Assembly: GCF_901875635.1 (NCBI RefSeq)
Contig: NZ_CABFMN010000091.1
Span: 1-64,000, forward strand
Reading direction: 5' to 3'
Source: Xylophilus ampelinus
GTDB lineage: Bacteria > Pseudomonadota > Gammaproteobacteria > Burkholderiales > Burkholderiaceae_C
DNA: 64,000 bases
The notes under the pieces were generated by a model, which ran no database searches, had not been told where the DNA came from, and worked only from the letters and a program-made list of their open reading frames with translations. Made by a program: the position numbers and the translations under genes. Numbering within the stretch: the first letter of the stretch is position 1; every line of letters starts with the position of its first letter. This document shows, in pieces, positions 9,951 to 19,057 of the stretch.

Positions 9951-11186
9951 ATGGCCCAATCGGTCCTCGGCAGCGTTGCGCTGCATTACCGTGCGCTGTG
10001 GTCCAAAAAGCGCCAGCTGGCCGGCGTCCAGCTGTTCGTCGAAGAGGTGTCCCCCGGCGCCGAGGGCAGCCACCTGCTGCGCACGCTGTCCGAGTTGTGG
10101 TCGGGCGAGTCGCCATCGGTGCTGCTGTCGGCCAGGCACCCGCAGCTGCTGCAGGAACTGCTGGCCCATGCGGGCGCGCAGGCCCCGATGATCGAGGTGC
10201 CGGGCCGCTGGCTCGCGCAGGGCGCCCTGCTCGGCGCGGTGAATGCGGCGCACGAGCGCGGTGCGCGGCTCGTCGCTTCGGGCTCGCCGTCGGAGTTGCG
10301 CGCGCTGGGCGGTGCGGCGCGCGCCTTCGACCGCCAGTGCGTCCAGCTCGGCACCGAGGATGCGGCGCTGGCCCTGCGGGCGTCGATGCAGGCGCGCGAG
10401 GACGCGGCACGAGGCCGCTTCGGCTCGACCGCCGCCGCCAGCCCCGTGCCTGCCGGCAGTCTGGTCGCCGGTGCGGCCGGACGGGCGCTGGTGGAACATG
10501 CGCTGGACCAGCAGGGCGCATGGGCGGTGGCCGGCTGGCCGGCCGAGGACATCCTGCACCGCTTCAACGGCCACCCGGTGCCCCCCACGCGGCGCGCGAT
10601 CCTGCGCGTGATGAGCGCCCTCGACCAGGAACAGTCGCTCGACCGCATCGAGTACCTGCTGGCGCAGGAAGCCACCCTTGCCTACCGGCTCCTGGCCTAC
10701 CTCAACTCCGCCGGACTGGGTCTGCGCAACGGCGTCGCGTCGCTGCGGCACGGCGTGATGATGCTGGGCTACCGCACCCTCAACGGCTGGCTCGCCGAGC
10801 AGCTCACGATGGCCAGCGAGGACCGCGACCTCGACCCGGTGAACCTCGGACTCGGCCTGCGCGCCGCGCTGGCGGCCGAACTCATGGACGCCGGCGTGGA
10901 GGACGAGCTGCGGCACGAAGTGTTCCTCACCGGCATGCTGTCGCAGATCGATGCGCTGCAGGGCCAGACCCTGCGCGCCCTGCTCTCGCGCCTTCCGCTG
11001 CCGGAACGGGTGCCCGATGCGCTGATCCGAGGCATCGGTCCCTACGCCGCCGTGCTCCGGCTGGCGCAGGCGATGGAGCGCGACCCGTCGCACTCGCTGA
11101 TCAACCCGACCGAGGCCGCCGGCCTCACGCTGGAAGAGTCGAACCGGGCGCTGCTGCGGGTGCTGAGCGCCGCACCGACGTCCTGA
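9951..11186 (+). CDS. EAL-HDOD (YuxH-like) signalling protein with strongly degenerate EAL part
   Basis: A 411-residue protein starting 9 nt after flgL. The C-terminal half (about residues 190-390) is an HDOD domain, an HD-like helical fold without obvious metal ligands, marked by EATLAYRLLAYLNSAGLGLR and LRHGVMMLGYRTL. The N-terminal half aligns in layout with YuxH-type EAL domains but lacks the EAL, LTE and DDFG motifs, so phosphodiesterase activity is not expected. It probably acts as a protein-protein or c-di-GMP-linked adaptor affecting motility. It is the first of three paralogues in this region. Confidence 0.8.
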   Translation: MAQSVLGSVALHYRALWSKKRQLAGVQLFVEEVSPGAEGSHLLRTLSELWSGESPSVLLSARHPQLLQELLAHAGAQAPMIEVPGRWLAQGALLGAVNAAHERGARLVASGSPSELRALGGAARAFDRQCVQLGTEDAALALRASMQAREDAARGRFGSTAAASPVPAGSLVAGAAGRALVEHALDQQGAWAVAGWPAEDILHRFNGHPVPPTRRAILRVMSALDQEQSLDRIEYLLAQEATLAYRLLAYLNSAGLGLRNGVASLRHGVMMLGYRTLNGWLAEQLTMASEDRDLDPVNLGLGLRAALAAELMDAGVEDELRHEVFLTGMLSQIDALQGQTLRALLSRLPLPERVPDALIRGIGPYAAVLRLAQAMERDPSHSLINPTEAAGLTLEESNRALLRVLSAAPTS

Positions 11187-11240
11187 ACCGGGCGGGGCAC
11201 GCAGCGCAGCGCGCCCACGCTTTTCTTCGCGTTCCCTCGC

Positions 11241-11290
11241 TATCGCTGCCTATCGCTGCCTATCGCTGCCCATCGCTGCCCATCGCTTGC
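11241..11290. repeat. 10-bp tandem repeat, five units
   Basis: Three perfect copies of TATCGCTGCC (11241-11270), one CATCGCTGCC and one degenerate CATCGCTTGC fill the gap between the stop of the preceding HDOD gene and the end of the convergent gene at 11316. The array is noncoding and could vary in copy number by slippage. No function is evident. Confidence 0.9.
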
Positions 11291-11315
11291 CAGGGCGGCG
11301 CCCTGGCGCCCTCGC

Positions 11316-12563
11316 CTACCGCGCGCCCAGGCCCTCGACCTCGTCGGCCCAGACGAGCGCCTGCAGGTGCGCCCAGTTGACCTGGTGGTTGGACAGCTGC
11401 AATTCCCCCGCGGCCCGCGCGAAGGCCACCTCGTCCCCGCTTTCGCAGGCCTTGGCCAGTTCGAGAAAGGGCGCGAAGGGTCCGCTCTTCTCCAGCAGGG
11501 CCCGGCTGACGTCGGCCGGCAGGTTCATGGAGGCCACGGCTTCGGCCATCGGCACGCCGACCAGCGTGTCGAGCATGGAGAACAGGCCGACGAGGAAGGC
11601 GTCGTCGCAGGCTTCGGGCGGCAGCAGGTCGGTGGCCAGCAATTCCATCAGGCGGGCGCGCACCACCGCCGTGCTGCCGGCCGCCGGCGCGGCACCGCCG
11701 GCACGCGTGCTGGTCATCAGGAGCGCCGCCCATCGGAACAGGCGGTTGAAGCCCAGGATCATCACCGCGTGGCGAAAGGAGGTGATCTCGGTGCTCAGCC
11801 CGAAGCCGCAGGAATTGATGAATCGCAGCAGCTTGAACGACAGGGTCGGATCGTGCTTGAGGAAGGCCTCGATCTCCGAGACCTCCGCCTCCGTGCGCAC
11901 AAGGTTCATCAGGCGGATCACCGCATGCTGCGAGGCCTGCACGCCGCCATCGCGGACCACCGTGGGCTGGGCGAACCAGTGCCCCTGAAAGTAGCGCACG
12001 CCCATCTTGCGCAGCGCCTCGTGCTGCTCGCCGTCGCGCACGTTCTGGGCCACGATCTCGGCCTTGGACCGCTCGCGCGCCGCCCGGATGGTGCGCTCGA
12101 TCCATTGGGCGTCGAGCTGCTGCAGGTCCAACATGATGTAGGACACCAGGGGCAGCCAGCTCGCGTAGGCAGGCTGCAGCACCCGGTGGTCCAGCGCCAG
12201 CCGGAAGCCGTCCTTGCGGGCTTTCAGGAGGATGTCGCGCCGGATGGCCACACCCTCCTTGGTCAGCGATTCGTCCTGCGGGATCTGCAGCACCGCCTTG
12301 TTCGGATCGAGGATGTCGAGGTGGCCGTCGGCCATGATCTCGAAACTGCAATGGACGAACACGTTCTTGCTGCCGGCCAGCGCCTCCGAACCGGTCTCGG
12401 ACAGGGCCTCGAACAGCATGGCGTTGTCGTTGGCCGCCGCCCGTGGGCGCTCGAAGAGCGCATAGCCCACGATCTTGCGGCTCGCATCCACGATGGCCTG
12501 TCGGGAGATGGCCGCGCCCGGCCGTTCGGCGGTGGTTTCGGCGGCGGTGACGGAGGTCGTCAT
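11316..12563 (-). CDS. EAL-HDOD (YuxH-like) signalling protein
   Basis: A 415-residue two-domain protein. Residues about 20-205 form a YuxH-type EAL domain that keeps the fold pattern (ISRQAIVDASRKIVGYALFE, YIMLDLQQLD, YFQGHWFAQP) but has no EAL triad, and its EGVE-like position reads IVAQNVRDG, so it is probably catalytically dead. Residues about 210-400 are HDOD (LSFKLLRFINSCGFGLSTEI, FRHAVMILGFNRLFRWAALL). It is convergent with the flgL-proximal paralogue. Related proteins commonly connect c-di-GMP, motility and virulence; the target here is unknown. Confidence 0.85.
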   Translation of the reverse strand: MTTSVTAAETTAERPGAAISRQAIVDASRKIVGYALFERPRAAANDNAMLFEALSETGSEALAGSKNVFVHCSFEIMADGHLDILDPNKAVLQIPQDESLTKEGVAIRRDILLKARKDGFRLALDHRVLQPAYASWLPLVSYIMLDLQQLDAQWIERTIRAARERSKAEIVAQNVRDGEQHEALRKMGVRYFQGHWFAQPTVVRDGGVQASQHAVIRLMNLVRTEAEVSEIEAFLKHDPTLSFKLLRFINSCGFGLSTEITSFRHAVMILGFNRLFRWAALLMTSTRAGGAAPAAGSTAVVRARLMELLATDLLPPEACDDAFLVGLFSMLDTLVGVPMAEAVASMNLPADVSRALLEKSGPFAPFLELAKACESGDEVAFARAAGELQLSNHQVNWAHLQALVWADEVEGLGAR

Positions 12564-12729
12564 GGTGGTATCGGCTGCGACGGAGAGTCCATCGGTTCAA
12601 CGATTCTTCGACCGTCCGGCGCCGAACTTGAGCTCGGCCGGCCGGCCGCCGCACAAAGGGCTGCCGGATGCGGCAGTTGTTGGCAGTCGCGCTGGCGAAG
12701 CGCGCCCGACCCCAGGCTGCAAGCGGCCC

Positions 12730-15700
12730 TCATGCCGGCAGGCCGGTGTCGGCCTGGCGCTGGCGCATCCAGGCCTGCAGTGCCTCGCCCGGCAGCGGCC
12801 GGGCGAAATGGAAGCCCTGGAACTCGTCGCAGCCGGCCTCGCGCAGCGCGTGGGCCTGGGCCGCATCCTCCACGCCCTCGGCCACCACGCGCAGGCCGAG
12901 CGTGTGGCCCAGGGCCACGATCGCCCGCACGATCGCCAGGTCGCTCGGGTCGTGCAGCATGCGGCCGACGAAGGAGCGGTCGATCTTGAGCTTGTCGATC
13001 GGGAAGCGGTTGAGGTAGTTCAGGCTCGAGTAGCCGGTGCCGAAGTCGTCGATGGCCAGCGACACGCCCAGGGCCTTGAGCGAGTGCAGCTGCTCGAGCG
13101 TCTGGTCGGCGTCTTCCATCAGCGTCGATTCGGTCAGTTCGAGCTCGATCTGGCCGGCGAGCACGCCATGGGTGTGCATGCACCGTTCGAGCAGAGGCAC
13201 CAGGTCGCCGCTGCGCAGTTGCACGGCCGAAAGGTTGATCGAGACCGGCCACTCGCCGACGCCACCCGCGCGCCACGCGGCATGCTGCGCACACGCTTGC
13301 CGGATGACCCAGGCACCGATGCCCTCGATGAGGCCGGCCTCTTCGGCGATCGGGATGAACTCCGAGGGCGGCACCGGCCCCAATTGCGCACTGTTCCAGC
13401 GCAGCAGCGCCTCGGCGCCGACCGGCCGGCCGCTGGCTGCATCGACCCGGGGCTGGAAGTGCAGGCTGAGCTCCTCGCGCTCGATCGCGTGGCGCAGCAG
13501 AGATTCGATCTGCAGCCGGGCCTGCACCCGGTCGTTCATGTCGGCGGTGAAGAAGCGCGCCATGTCGCGCCCGGCCGCCTTGCTTTGGTACATGGCGACG
13601 TCGGCGTGGCGCATCAGCTCGTCCAGATCGCGCCCGTCCTGCGGATACATCGCGATGCCCACGCTGCACGACACGTGCAGCTCCATGTCGTCCACCGCGT
13701 GCGGCAGGCGCACCAGCGGGATCAGCCGGCGCTCGACGATCTGCTGCACCTCGTCGCTGCCCGAGACACCGTCCAGGATGATGACGAACTCGTCGCCGCC
13801 CAGCCGGCTGACGGTGTCGCCGGGACGCACCCCTTCGGCGAGGCGGTGCGCCACCGAGCGCAGCAGCGCGTCGCCCACATGGTGGCCCAGCGAATCGTTG
13901 ATGGTCTTGAAGCGGTCCAGGTCGATGAAGAGCACGCCCACCTGCCGGTTCAGCGGCTCGGCCCGCGCGATTGCGCGGCCCAGCCGCTCGACGCACAGCG
14001 AGCGGTTCGGCAGTTCGGTCAGGACGTCGTGCAGCGCCAGGAAGCGGATGCGCTCCTCGCTCTTCTTGCGGTCGGTGATGTCGATGGAGGTGAAGATGTA
14101 GTGCGAGATCGAGTCCGGGCTGTTGCGCACCACGCTGACCACCAGCCAGGCCGGGTACACGCTGCCGTTGCGCCGCCGCACCCGCACCTCGCCCTGCCAG
14201 GCGCTGCGCTGCGCCAGCTGCGGCCAGATGCGCGCCAGGGACTCGCCGTCAGGCGCCAGCATGCCATCCGGATGCTCGCCCACCAGCTCGCGCAGCTCGT
14301 GGCCGGTCTGGCGACACAGCGCGCGGTTCACCGTCAGGATGCGCTGCGACCCGTCGATGATCATGATGCCTTCCGAGGACGCCTCGAAGACCTTAGCCCA
14401 CAGCTCCAGGCGCTGCTCCATGAACTTCAGGTGGTTGATCGGCGTGAAAGTGGTGAGCACCGCATCGCGTCCCTGGTAGGTCAGGCGCCGCGCCGACAGC
14501 ACGGCCCACGACGGCTCGGCACCGCCGCGCCAGCGGACCTCGAACTCGTCGACCTCGCGCCGGTCCGCCAGCTGCTGGAAGAAGCGCGCACGCACCGCCG
14601 GCTCGAGCCCGCCGGCCCACGGATCGCCGCTGCGGCCGCCCAGCCACTCCTGGGCGGCGGCGTTGGCACTGAGCACCTCGTGCCCGGGTACCTGCGTCAC
14701 CATGAGCGGGATCGGGATCGCCGCCACCAGGTCGCGCTGGGCCTCCGAGGCGCGGGCGCTGGCGGCCAGTTCCTGCTGGATTTGCCGCTCGCGATCCAGC
14801 TGCTCCAGCATGTCGTTGAAGCCGACCACCAGGCGGCCGATCTCGTCGCCGCTGGTCCAGTCGGCCCGCAGCCGGTGGTCGCCCGTCTTCCGGACGGTGT
14901 CGACCACGGCGGAAAGGCGGCGAAGTGGCAACGAGATCTGCCGGGCCACATAGAACACCGCGCTCAGGATGAGCATGAGCAGGAAGAGTGCCGTGCCCAG
15001 ATGCAACCACATGCGCGAGAAGAAGGCGCGCTCGCGTGCCTGCAGCATGTCCTGCAATTCCGCGGTAGTGGTGAGCCAGGCGGCGTCCAGAGCGGCGTAG
15101 AGGTCCTGGCGCACGGTGTCGAAGGCTGCCAGGGAGGGCGCGTCGGCACCGCTGTCGAGGGCGCGCCGCGCCGCCTGCCGGAAGTCGTCGATGGCGGCGG
15201 CCAGACGCTTGCGGGTCGGGTCGAAGCGCTCGGGCAGCGGCCGGCGCGCGGCGGCGTAGGCCTCGGCGTAGTCGCTCGCCACGGCAGCAGCGACCGCATC
15301 CAGGCGCCCTTCGAGAATGAAGTACTGCGTACGCGACCGGCTGCGCCCGGCATCGTCCTCGCCCAGGTCCTCCAGGCGGGCGTCCATCGCCGCGCCCAGC
15401 TCCACCAATTCGGGGAAGCGCAGCAACACCAGCGACATGGTGTAGTAGCTGTCCAGGTCGGGATCGAGGATCAGGTTCGACTGGTTGCCCACGCGCGTGA
15501 CGAGCGCGCGGCTGCGCTCCAGCGCTTCTTGCCGCAGCGCGCGGGCGGCGGCGTCGCTGTCCGCGCGCTGCAGCCCGGCGATCGCGGCGCGCAGGGCTTC
15601 GCTCGGCGCGCCGCTCTCCATGCCGTTGCCGTGCGCAAGCTCCAGCGCTTCAAGCCGGCCAGGCGCCGGCACCGGCGTCGACTGCCAGCCGCCCAGCGAC

Positions 15701-15894
15701 AGCAGGACCGGACGCAGCCCGTCGATGTAGGCGGTACCCGCCATCTCCTTGCGCGCGAAGTCGATCGCGATGAACTTCTCGTTGATCAGAATGCCGCTGA
15801 TGAAGATGACGGCACTCAGGTCAAGGAGGTAGATCAGCAGGAGCTTGCGACCGACGCTCAGCCGACCGAGCCGGCGTGCCACCAGGCTCAGCAC
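12730..15894 (-). CDS. Membrane-bound PAS-GGDEF-EAL c-di-GMP enzyme
   Basis: A 1054-residue sensor. A transmembrane helix at about 18-38 and another near 308-330 enclose a roughly 270-residue periplasmic sensor region. A HAMP segment and PAS-like regions follow, then GGDEF (intact GGDEF, with RPGD five residues upstream as the inhibitory RxxD site) and EAL (GAEALLRW, ELTEST, DDFGTGYSSLNYLNRF, KIDRSFV). Both catalytic domains look complete, so it could make and degrade c-di-GMP. The gene lies between two EAL-HDOD genes on the same strand, which suggests a joint signalling unit. The ligand is unknown. Confidence 0.93.
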   Translation of the reverse strand: MLSLVARRLGRLSVGRKLLLIYLLDLSAVIFISGILINEKFIAIDFARKEMAGTAYIDGLRPVLLSLGGWQSTPVPAPGRLEALELAHGNGMESGAPSEALRAAIAGLQRADSDAAARALRQEALERSRALVTRVGNQSNLILDPDLDSYYTMSLVLLRFPELVELGAAMDARLEDLGEDDAGRSRSRTQYFILEGRLDAVAAAVASDYAEAYAAARRPLPERFDPTRKRLAAAIDDFRQAARRALDSGADAPSLAAFDTVRQDLYAALDAAWLTTTAELQDMLQARERAFFSRMWLHLGTALFLLMLILSAVFYVARQISLPLRRLSAVVDTVRKTGDHRLRADWTSGDEIGRLVVGFNDMLEQLDRERQIQQELAASARASEAQRDLVAAIPIPLMVTQVPGHEVLSANAAAQEWLGGRSGDPWAGGLEPAVRARFFQQLADRREVDEFEVRWRGGAEPSWAVLSARRLTYQGRDAVLTTFTPINHLKFMEQRLELWAKVFEASSEGIMIIDGSQRILTVNRALCRQTGHELRELVGEHPDGMLAPDGESLARIWPQLAQRSAWQGEVRVRRRNGSVYPAWLVVSVVRNSPDSISHYIFTSIDITDRKKSEERIRFLALHDVLTELPNRSLCVERLGRAIARAEPLNRQVGVLFIDLDRFKTINDSLGHHVGDALLRSVAHRLAEGVRPGDTVSRLGGDEFVIILDGVSGSDEVQQIVERRLIPLVRLPHAVDDMELHVSCSVGIAMYPQDGRDLDELMRHADVAMYQSKAAGRDMARFFTADMNDRVQARLQIESLLRHAIEREELSLHFQPRVDAASGRPVGAEALLRWNSAQLGPVPPSEFIPIAEEAGLIEGIGAWVIRQACAQHAAWRAGGVGEWPVSINLSAVQLRSGDLVPLLERCMHTHGVLAGQIELELTESTLMEDADQTLEQLHSLKALGVSLAIDDFGTGYSSLNYLNRFPIDKLKIDRSFVGRMLHDPSDLAIVRAIVALGHTLGLRVVAEGVEDAAQAHALREAGCDEFQGFHFARPLPGEALQAWMRQRQADTGLPA

Positions 15895-15957
15895 GGCCGC
15901 TCCCCCGATGTGTACGGCAGGGGGCCGTCGAGCGCGTGCATGCGGGATCTCCTGCGT

Positions 15958-17241
15958 TCAGTCGAGGCGCTCGGCCCAGTCGAGCGCCCGCACGTGCGCT
16001 TCGACCATGCGGTCGCGCGGAATGGCGTGGCGCATCGCCAGGATCTCGATCAGGCCTTCGTCGCCGCTCTCGCAGGCCTTGGCCATCGCCAGGTAGGGCG
16101 CGAACATGCCCGCGCCTTCCAGCACCGCCGCGCTCACCTCCGCCGGCAGGCTGACCAGCGACATCGCCTCGGCCAGCGGCACGTCCAGCAGCACGTCCAG
16201 CATCGAGAACATGCCAGCCACGAAAGCCAGCTCGGCCTCGGCCGGCGGCATGGCCTCGGCCGCCAGCAACTCCATGACCCGGCCTCGGGTAATCGCCAGT
16301 GCCCCTGCCGCCGGCGGCAGGCTGTCCGACGGCGTGCTGGCCAGCAGAATGGCCGTCCAGCGGAACAGCCGCCGCATGCCCACCGTCATCACGGCATGGC
16401 GGAAAGACGAAATCTCCAGATGACGGCCGAAGCCCGAGGTATTGATGTATCGCAGCAGCCGGTATGACAGCGTCGGCTCCCGCCGAAGCACGTCCTCGAT
16501 CTCTTCCAGCTCCGCTTCGGCACGTACGAGATTCATCAACCTCAGCAGGGACGCGTGCGACGCCGCCGCGGTGCGTGCCGTGCCGTTCAGCGCCGGGCGC
16601 GTGAACCACATGCCCTCGAAAAGCCGTACCCCGGCACCCGCGAGCCGCTCGAACTCGCGGCCAGTGCGCACGCCCGTGACTACCACCTGCTTGACGCCCT
16701 GCCGATGCAACGCACGCGCCACGCCGGTTGCCCGGTCCAGTTCGACGGCGCCCAGGGGGAGAAGCGCGAATGCGGCGAATTCGACGAGGCGCGGATCCTC
16801 GTTGAGCCAGCGCACATCGAACGCCAGCCTGAAACCGGCACTGCGCGCCTCGCGCAGGGAAGCTAGATCGAAAGGTGGGTCGCCTGCAGGCGCTGCAGCT
16901 GCCGGCAACAGTTCGAGCACCACCTTGGTGGCGTCGAGCACCGCGACGGGGCCGTCGGAGCGCAGCAGGTCGTCGCTGTGGCATCGCAGGAAATTGGGAC
17001 GGCGCGAGGGTGCCAGGCCTCCGGATGCGTCCGGGAATTCAGGCATGAGCATGCGCGTGTCGCCACCGGCGGTCGGGCCGAACGAGCCGTTGGCAGCCGG
17101 TCCCATCGGGCCGGCGGGCTGGACGAGGCGATAGCCGGCGACGGCAACCCGATCGTCCACGAGAAGGCGGCGCGCGAACACCGCACGCGCCGCGCCCGGT
17201 TCTTCGCTTGCTGCTCCAGTGCTGCGCGCTGCAACCGACAT
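15958..17241 (-). CDS. EAL-HDOD (YuxH-like) signalling protein
   Basis: A 427-residue paralogue of the protein at 11316-12563. The N-terminal EAL-like half retains fragments such as FRLAFDVRWL and LFEGMWFTRP but none of the catalytic EAL signature residues. The HDOD half is well preserved: LSYRLLRYINTSGFGRHLEI, SSFRHAVMTVGMRRLFRWTA, and a C-terminal LAMAKACESGDEG segment shared almost word for word with the other paralogue. It sits 63 bp upstream of the PAS-GGDEF-EAL gene in the same orientation, so the two may be cotranscribed. It probably works as a nonenzymatic signalling adaptor. Confidence 0.84.
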   Translation of the reverse strand: MSVAARSTGAASEEPGAARAVFARRLLVDDRVAVAGYRLVQPAGPMGPAANGSFGPTAGGDTRMLMPEFPDASGGLAPSRRPNFLRCHSDDLLRSDGPVAVLDATKVVLELLPAAAAPAGDPPFDLASLREARSAGFRLAFDVRWLNEDPRLVEFAAFALLPLGAVELDRATGVARALHRQGVKQVVVTGVRTGREFERLAGAGVRLFEGMWFTRPALNGTARTAAASHASLLRLMNLVRAEAELEEIEDVLRREPTLSYRLLRYINTSGFGRHLEISSFRHAVMTVGMRRLFRWTAILLASTPSDSLPPAAGALAITRGRVMELLAAEAMPPAEAELAFVAGMFSMLDVLLDVPLAEAMSLVSLPAEVSAAVLEGAGMFAPYLAMAKACESGDEGLIEILAMRHAIPRDRMVEAHVRALDWAERLD

Positions 17242-17492
17242 ATCGTTTCCTCGGAGAGTTCGAAGCGCGATCGCGCCCCTTCCCAGCAGTTATCGGCATT
17301 GCCGGCCGTCACTTGAGACGCCCCGCGCATCCGCCATCCGGCAGCGGCGCCGGACAGCCCCGGGGAGCAAGCACTTCCGATGCCACCACGGCATGGCGGT
17401 GTTCACCCACCCGGCAGCTGGACCGACGCCGACATGGCTTCCCGCAGGCCGGTCGATAGAATTCCCAGCCTTTTTACGCCCCGGGGTTGCCT

Positions 17493-18368
17493 TTGTCCGA
17501 CCGATTTGCCGTCCTGCCGCAGTACCTCTACCCCAAACAGGCGCTGACCTCGTTCGCGGGCTGGGTCGCGGGCAAGGAGCGCGGGTCGGTCACGACCTGG
17601 ATCGTGCGCCGCTTCGTCGCCAAGTACGACGTCAACATGGCGGAGGCGGTCGAGAGCGACATCTCGCGCTACGCGAGCTTCAACGACTTCTTCACGCGGG
17701 CGCTCAAACCCGGCGCGCGGCCCATCGCCGATGTGCCGCTGGTGTGCCCGGTCGATGGCGCGATCAGCCAGTTCGGCCCCATCGCGGGCGACCAGATCTT
17801 CCAGGCCAAGGGCCACGCCTACAGCACCACGGCGCTGGTGGGGGGCGACGCCACGCTGGCCGCGCAGTTCAAAGACGGCAGCTTCGCCACGCTGTACCTG
17901 AGCCCACGCGACTACCACCGCATCCACATGCCTTGCGACGGACGGCTCACGCGCATGGTCTACGTGCCGGGCGAGCTGTTCTCGGTCAACCCCACCACCG
18001 CGCGCGGCGTGCCGGGCCTGTTTGCGCGCAACGAGCGCGTGGTGTGCGTGTTCGACTCCGAACGCGGGCCCTTCGTGCTGGTCCTGGTGGGCGCAACCAT
18101 CGTCGGCAGCATGGCGACCGTGTGGCACGGCGTGGTCAACCCGCCGCGCGGCGGCGAGGTGCGCGAATGGCGCTACGACGACCGCGAGATCGTGCTGAAG
18201 AAGGGCGAGGAGATGGGCCGATTCCTGCTCGGCTCCACGGTGGTCATGCTGTTCCCGCGCCCGGCCCTCGTCTTCAACCCCGACTGGGCGCCCGGACGGG
18301 CGATCCGTCTGGGCGAATCGATGGCACGGGACGACGCACGCGCGTCAAGCCCGACTGCTGAATTTTGA
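17493..18368 (+). CDS. psd: Phosphatidylserine decarboxylase proenzyme
   Basis: A 291-residue membrane-associated enzyme that decarboxylates phosphatidylserine to phosphatidylethanolamine. The self-cleavage site LGST is present near the C-terminus (GRFLLGSTVVMLFPRP), where Ser becomes the pyruvoyl group. Catalytic Asp and His contexts are seen in CPVDGAISQFG and YHRIHMPCDG. The start is a TTG: 17493 is preferred because GGGG lies 6 nt before it, although a TTG two codons earlier (17487) is possible. Length is typical. Confidence 0.93.
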   Translation: MSDRFAVLPQYLYPKQALTSFAGWVAGKERGSVTTWIVRRFVAKYDVNMAEAVESDISRYASFNDFFTRALKPGARPIADVPLVCPVDGAISQFGPIAGDQIFQAKGHAYSTTALVGGDATLAAQFKDGSFATLYLSPRDYHRIHMPCDGRLTRMVYVPGELFSVNPTTARGVPGLFARNERVVCVFDSERGPFVLVLVGATIVGSMATVWHGVVNPPRGGEVREWRYDDREIVLKKGEEMGRFLLGSTVVMLFPRPALVFNPDWAPGRAIRLGESMARDDARASSPTAEF

Positions 18369-18369
18369 G

Positions 18370-18424
18370 GCTTTGGCGCCACAGACCGCACCAAAGCTGC
18401 GCGGACAGCTATGAAAGTTGTAGC
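18370..18424 (-). repeat. Two-hairpin intergenic element, copy A (reverse orientation)
   Basis: Read on the minus strand, this segment has hairpin 1 GCTAC-N7-ATAGC (18408-18424) followed by hairpin 2 GCTTTGG/CCAAAGC (18370-18376 with 18391-18397, 14-nt loop) and then CTCAAAATT. Hairpin 1 matches the consensus GCTATCNATTTCATAGC seen at four other intergenic places in the window. The right arm supplies part of the -35 box of the next gene's promoter. Confidence 0.7.
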
Positions 18425-18446
18425 ATCGGCCGGTCTGCGATATAGT
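18418..18446 (+). promoter_or_regulatory. Probable sigma70 promoter of the winged-helix gene
   Basis: TTGTAG (18418-18423) and TATAGT (18441-18446) are separated by exactly 17 bp, matching the housekeeping -35/-10 pattern in 4 and 5 of 6 positions. The predicted leader to the ATG at 18541 is roughly 90 nt and includes the AGGAGAG ribosome site. Confidence 0.6.
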
Positions 18447-18540
18447 CGCCGACCGTTTCGCGGCGCGTCTTCTGCGCTCGCGCGACGGACATAAACGACG
18501 CGGGCCGCCAGCAGCGACGCCCCTACGAGGAGAGCCTTTG

Positions 18541-18876
18541 ATGAGTACCAAGGAAAACGCAGCCGTCAGCCAGCTGCTGGCATTGCTCGAAGCCCGTTAC
18601 GCGCTGCGCGTGCTTTGGGCCTTGCGCGACGGACATGCGCAGACCTTCCGGCTGCTCCAGGACAGCGTCGGCGGCATCACCCCCAACACGCTCAACACCC
18701 GCATCAAGGAACTGCGCGAGGCCGGCATCGTCAGCCACGGCAGCGACGGCTACAGCCTCACGTTGAGCGGGCAGGACCTGCTCAAGCGCCTGTCGGACCT
18801 GCAGGCCTTCGCCGCCAAGTGGCAGGTCGGGCAGGTCAAGAAGGCGCCGGTGGTGGCGCCCGTCAAGGTCGCCTGA
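18541..18876 (+). CDS. Small winged-helix transcriptional regulator (HxlR-like)
   Basis: A 111-residue one-domain DNA-binding protein. Residues about 18-90 show the winged-helix layout typical of HxlR and related regulators: ARYALRVLWALRDGHAQTF, then ITPNTLNTRIKELREAGIVS as the recognition helix region, then a short wing ending YSLTLSGQDL. The tail is basic and rich in Val and Pro. A ribosome site (GAGGAGAG) precedes the ATG. The target is unknown; psd upstream and the FKBP gene downstream are separated from it by intergenic DNA, so it is probably monocistronic. Confidence 0.75.
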   Translation: MSTKENAAVSQLLALLEARYALRVLWALRDGHAQTFRLLQDSVGGITPNTLNTRIKELREAGIVSHGSDGYSLTLSGQDLLKRLSDLQAFAAKWQVGQVKKAPVVAPVKVA

Positions 18877-19057
18877 CGCCTCGGCGGCCCGCAGCCGCCA
18901 TCCCCCGAATACTCTTCGAAACGCCGTGCCGCCCCCGGGGCCGCGCGGCGTTCTCGCGTGGGCGCATGGCGCGCCCTCGTTAAACTGCGCGGCCCTCTCC
19001 GGCATGCCGCTGTCCGACGGCACCCGGCCCGTTCCCTTCATTCCACAAGGAGCTCCC

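Noticed and set aside
9951..12563. Active c-di-GMP phosphodiesterases in the EAL-HDOD proteins
   Set aside because: The EAL, DDFG and other metal-binding signature residues are absent.
12475..16467. A 1330-codon open frame on + opposite the GGDEF-EAL gene
   Set aside because: It is an antisense frame kept open by high GC; the composition is His/Arg/Gln/Ala-rich without any domain, while the minus strand has complete GGDEF and EAL motifs.
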